Source: Palsa-504 sp963835775
GTDB lineage: Bacteria; Actinomycetota; Actinomycetes; Streptosporangiales; Streptosporangiaceae
Direction of reading: 5' to 3'
Length of the DNA: 64,000 nucleotides
Assembly: GCA_963835775.1 (NCBI GenBank)
Contig: CAWIHB010000004.1
Coordinates: 62,001-126,000, forward strand
Shown in pieces: positions 62,101-64,000 of this stretch (positions are counted from its first letter, which is position 1; every line of letters starts with the position of its first letter). Position numbers and translations under genes: made by a program. The notes under the pieces are model-generated. The model did not search any database and was not told the origin of the DNA. It saw only the letters and a list, made by a program, of their open reading frames with translations.

Positions 62101-62931
62101 ATGGACGCCGACGCCGTGACCCCGGAAGCCGGGGGAGCCCAGGAGGCCGCTGCGCCGGCCCAGGCCCCGCCGCCTGATCCGGCCGGGGTCGGCTCGCCGT
62201 GGGATGACCCGCGGCTGCCGTGGACGGGCCGGCCGCGCACGGTGGACGTGCTGTGCTGGGCGGGCATCGTGGCTAGCGGCATCTACTACTGGGCCCTGCT
62301 GCCGTTCGTGGCCCCGCTGGTGGGCACCCATCCGGTCGCGCTCGAGGTGCTGAACGGGAACACCGCGGCCATCATCTCCGCGGCGGCGTTCGTCCGGGTG
62401 GGGCACGGGACGCTGGTCGTGGTGCTGCTGGCCGCCATTCCCGGGCTGATGAAGTTCGACGTGCTGTACTGGTGGGCGGGCCGGCTGTGGGGCGAGCGCC
62501 TCATCCTGCTGCTGTCGGGCAAGCGCAACCGGGGCGCCAAGTACATGGACCGCGTGCAGCGCTGGGGCCGCAAGTTCACCTGGCCCGCGGTGCTGGTCGC
62601 CCCGTTCCTGCCCATCCCCACCGCGATCATCTACGTCGTCGTCGGCTGGGCCGGGATGCGCCTGGTCACCTTCCTCATCCTGGACGTCATCGGCTCGCTG
62701 GGCTGGGCGGGCCTGCTGGCCGGCCTGGGGTACGCCCTCGGCCATCACGCGGTCGTGGTCGCCCAGTCCATCTCGCACTACGGGCTGTGGATCTCGATCG
62801 CGCTGATCGTGATCATCGTGGTCTTCCAGGTGCGGTCGCAGCGCCGGATGGTGCGCGAGGTAGGCCTGGCCCGGATGGCCGCGCGGGCCGGCCCGGCCGC
62901 GCCCGCCGGCGGCGATGAGGCCGGCGGCTAG
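62101..62931 (+). CDS. DedA-family (VTT-domain) membrane protein
   Basis: A 276-aa protein. After a 45-residue Ala/Pro-rich tail come membrane helices VDVLCWAGIVASGIYYWALL, TLVVVLLAAIPGLMKFDVLY, the re-entrant FLPIPTAIIYVVVGWAGM and FLILDVIGSLGWAGLLAGLG. RWGRKFTWPAVLVAPFLPIP corresponds to the G/F-R-xPGxR loop of DedA/VTT proteins, proposed lipid scramblases or C55-P flippases. Stops overlap with xylA (convergent, 4 bp). Confidence 0.82.
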   Translation: MDADAVTPEAGGAQEAAAPAQAPPPDPAGVGSPWDDPRLPWTGRPRTVDVLCWAGIVASGIYYWALLPFVAPLVGTHPVALEVLNGNTAAIISAAAFVRVGHGTLVVVLLAAIPGLMKFDVLYWWAGRLWGERLILLLSGKRNRGAKYMDRVQRWGRKFTWPAVLVAPFLPIPTAIIYVVVGWAGMRLVTFLILDVIGSLGWAGLLAGLGYALGHHAVVVAQSISHYGLWISIALIVIIVVFQVRSQRRMVREVGLARMAARAGPAAPAGGDEAGG

Positions 62932-64000
62932 CGCACGCCGTACAGATGCTCGAGCGCGAGCTGGTCGAGGTGCTCGTAGGCCAGGCCCCGCCGGCCCAGC
63001 CGGTCGGCGTCCGCGGTGGACTCGCGCACGTCCCGCCAGGTCTCCCCGCTGTCCAGGGTGGGCTGGCCCAGCTGGTCCACGCCCGAGGCGCGCAGCGCCT
63101 CGGCTACCTCGGGGTCGGCCCGGAACGCCCGGACCTTGGCCCGCAGGATCAGGTAGTTCCGCATGCACGCGGCCGCCGACACCCACACGCCCTCGTCGTC
63201 TTCGGTGCGCGGCGGCTTGTAGTCGAAGTGGACCGGGCCGGAGTACCCGCCGGCCATCAGGGTGTCCACCACCCAGAACGCGCCGCGCACGTTCCCGGCG
63301 CCGAACCGCAGGTCCTGGTCGTACCGCGGGCCGTGCTGCCCGTTCAGGTCGATGTGGAACAGCTTGCCGTGCCACAGCGCCTGGGCGATGCCGTGCGCGT
63401 AGTTAAGGCCGGACATCTCCTCGTGCCCGACCTCGGGGTTGATGCCGACCATGTCGCCGTACTCGAGCCGGCTGATGAAGGCCAGCGCGTGGCCCACCGT
63501 GGGCAGCAGGATGTCGCCGCGCGGCTCGTTCGGCTTCGGCTCGATCGCGAACCTGAGGTCATAACCCTGGTCCCGGACGTACGCGCAGAGCAGGTTCAGC
63601 CCCTCCGCGTACCGGTCCAGGGCCGCGCGGATGTCCTTGGCCGCGCCGGACTCGGCGCCCTCGCGGCCGCCCCAGAATACGTAGGTGCGGGCGCCGAGCT
63701 CCGCGGCCAGATCCAGGTTCCGCATCACCTTGGCCAGCGCGAAGCGCCTGACCTCCCGCTCGTTCGCGGTGAACGCCCCGTCCTTGAACATCGGGTGGCC
63801 GAACAGGTTCGTGGTGGCGGTCGTCACGACCAGCCCGGTCTCCTCCAGCGCCTTGCGGAACGCGCCGGTCCGCTCGTCCCGCTCAGTTGGCGTGGCCTCG
63901 AACGGGAACACGTCGTTGTCGTGGAAGTTGACCCCGTAAGCCCCGAGCTCGGCCAGCTTGTACACCGCCCGCTCGGCGGGCATGGGCGGCCGCACCGCCG
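62928..64000 (-). CDS. xylA: Xylose isomerase, 5' end beyond the window
   Basis: 355 residues of class I (actinomycete-type) xylose isomerase are present: GAYGVNFHDNDVFPF with catalytic His, TTNLFGHPMFKDGAFT, YVFWGGREGAES, IEPKPNEPRGDI with metal Glu, HEEMSGLNYAHGIAQALWH and DQDLRFGAGN. Normal length is about 388 aa, so some 30 N-terminal residues lie past position 64000. It converts xylose to xylulose (and glucose to fructose). Complete C-terminus. Confidence 0.95.
   Translation of the reverse strand, partial: AVRPPMPAERAVYKLAELGAYGVNFHDNDVFPFEATPTERDERTGAFRKALEETGLVVTTATTNLFGHPMFKDGAFTANEREVRRFALAKVMRNLDLAAELGARTYVFWGGREGAESGAAKDIRAALDRYAEGLNLLCAYVRDQGYDLRFAIEPKPNEPRGDILLPTVGHALAFISRLEYGDMVGINPEVGHEEMSGLNYAHGIAQALWHGKLFHIDLNGQHGPRYDQDLRFGAGNVRGAFWVVDTLMAGGYSGPVHFDYKPPRTEDDEGVWVSAAACMRNYLILRAKVRAFRADPEVAEALRASGVDQLGQPTLDSGETWRDVRESTADADRLGRRGLAYEHLDQLALEHLYGVR

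Noticed and set aside
1..64000. Biosynthetic gene cluster, prophage or dedicated defence island
   Set aside because: No PKS/NRPS/terpene or RiPP genes, no phage structural genes and no restriction or CRISPR genes were found. VapBC-like and HipBA pairs alone do not make an island.
1..64000. tRNA or rRNA genes
   Set aside because: I saw no cloverleaf-like segment with TTCGANNC-type T-arm context and CCA-end geometry, nor any rRNA-conserved block. A dedicated RNA search would settle this.

Overview
The window is high-GC DNA with strong G/C preference at third codon positions, frequent GTG starts and many GTGA/ATGA overlaps between consecutive genes. Together with the family content (SoxR/TetR regulators, VOC proteins, WS/DGAT, CDF, DUF3054, DUF3500, a deoC-ALDH-ALDH operon) this points to an actinomycete chromosome. 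I cannot fix the genus from sequence alone. No rRNA, tRNA or CRISPR array was recognised.

The window has two zones. From 1 to about 45.3 kb it is accessory and decaying. Small intact cassettes (FMN reductase with a SoxR-like regulator, VapBC-like and HipBA toxin-antitoxin pairs, TetR with a VOC protein, single enzymes) lie among insertion sequences and gene remnants. Two near-identical IS256-family elements (8647-10116 and 16188-17651, opposite orientation) each sit between their own perfect 8-bp target duplication. The first splits a DrrA-type ABC ATPase inside its P-loop codons, and the second splits the last helix of a 14-TM MFS exporter. An IS3-family element (20449-22019) follows. ISL3, IS66, integrase and other transposase fragments, and at least a dozen truncated, frameshifted or nonsense-mutated genes, occur from 6.5 to 38.3 kb. 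From about 45.3 to 64 kb the DNA looks like ordinary chromosome: mostly intact genes, tight spacing, recognisable terminators and only one fusion remnant (52.1-52.5 kb).

Functional groupings: (i) an FMN reductase-NTF2 fusion under a textbook 19-bp-spacer SoxR-type promoter, with a divergent SoxR-like regulator that lacks the iron-sulphur cysteines; (ii) a broken MerR-GyrI / ABC exporter drug-response unit; (iii) a two-component pair whose kinase has lost its sensor half; (iv) HipBA behind three evenly spaced operators; (v) a LURP-one protein divergent from an uncharacterised AAA+ ATPase, next to a membrane protein; (vi) a CotH kinase-like gene followed by a beta-propeller gene; (vii) nucleoside and pentose catabolism (deoC, two ALDH-family genes, purine nucleoside phosphorylase, xylose isomerase at the right edge).

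Most useful second looks: a roughly 42-bp dispersed unit present three times, whose one end reads like a P-loop and in one case lies exactly in an ABC P-loop; a stem-loop in both IS256 copies that buries the transposase ribosome binding site; the triple operator of hipBA; a CDGSH-type protein with Cys in place of the His ligand; and a motif shared upstream of three genes in the core zone. The number of single-base frameshifts also raises the possibility of residual assembly errors, which should be excluded before calling genes dead.
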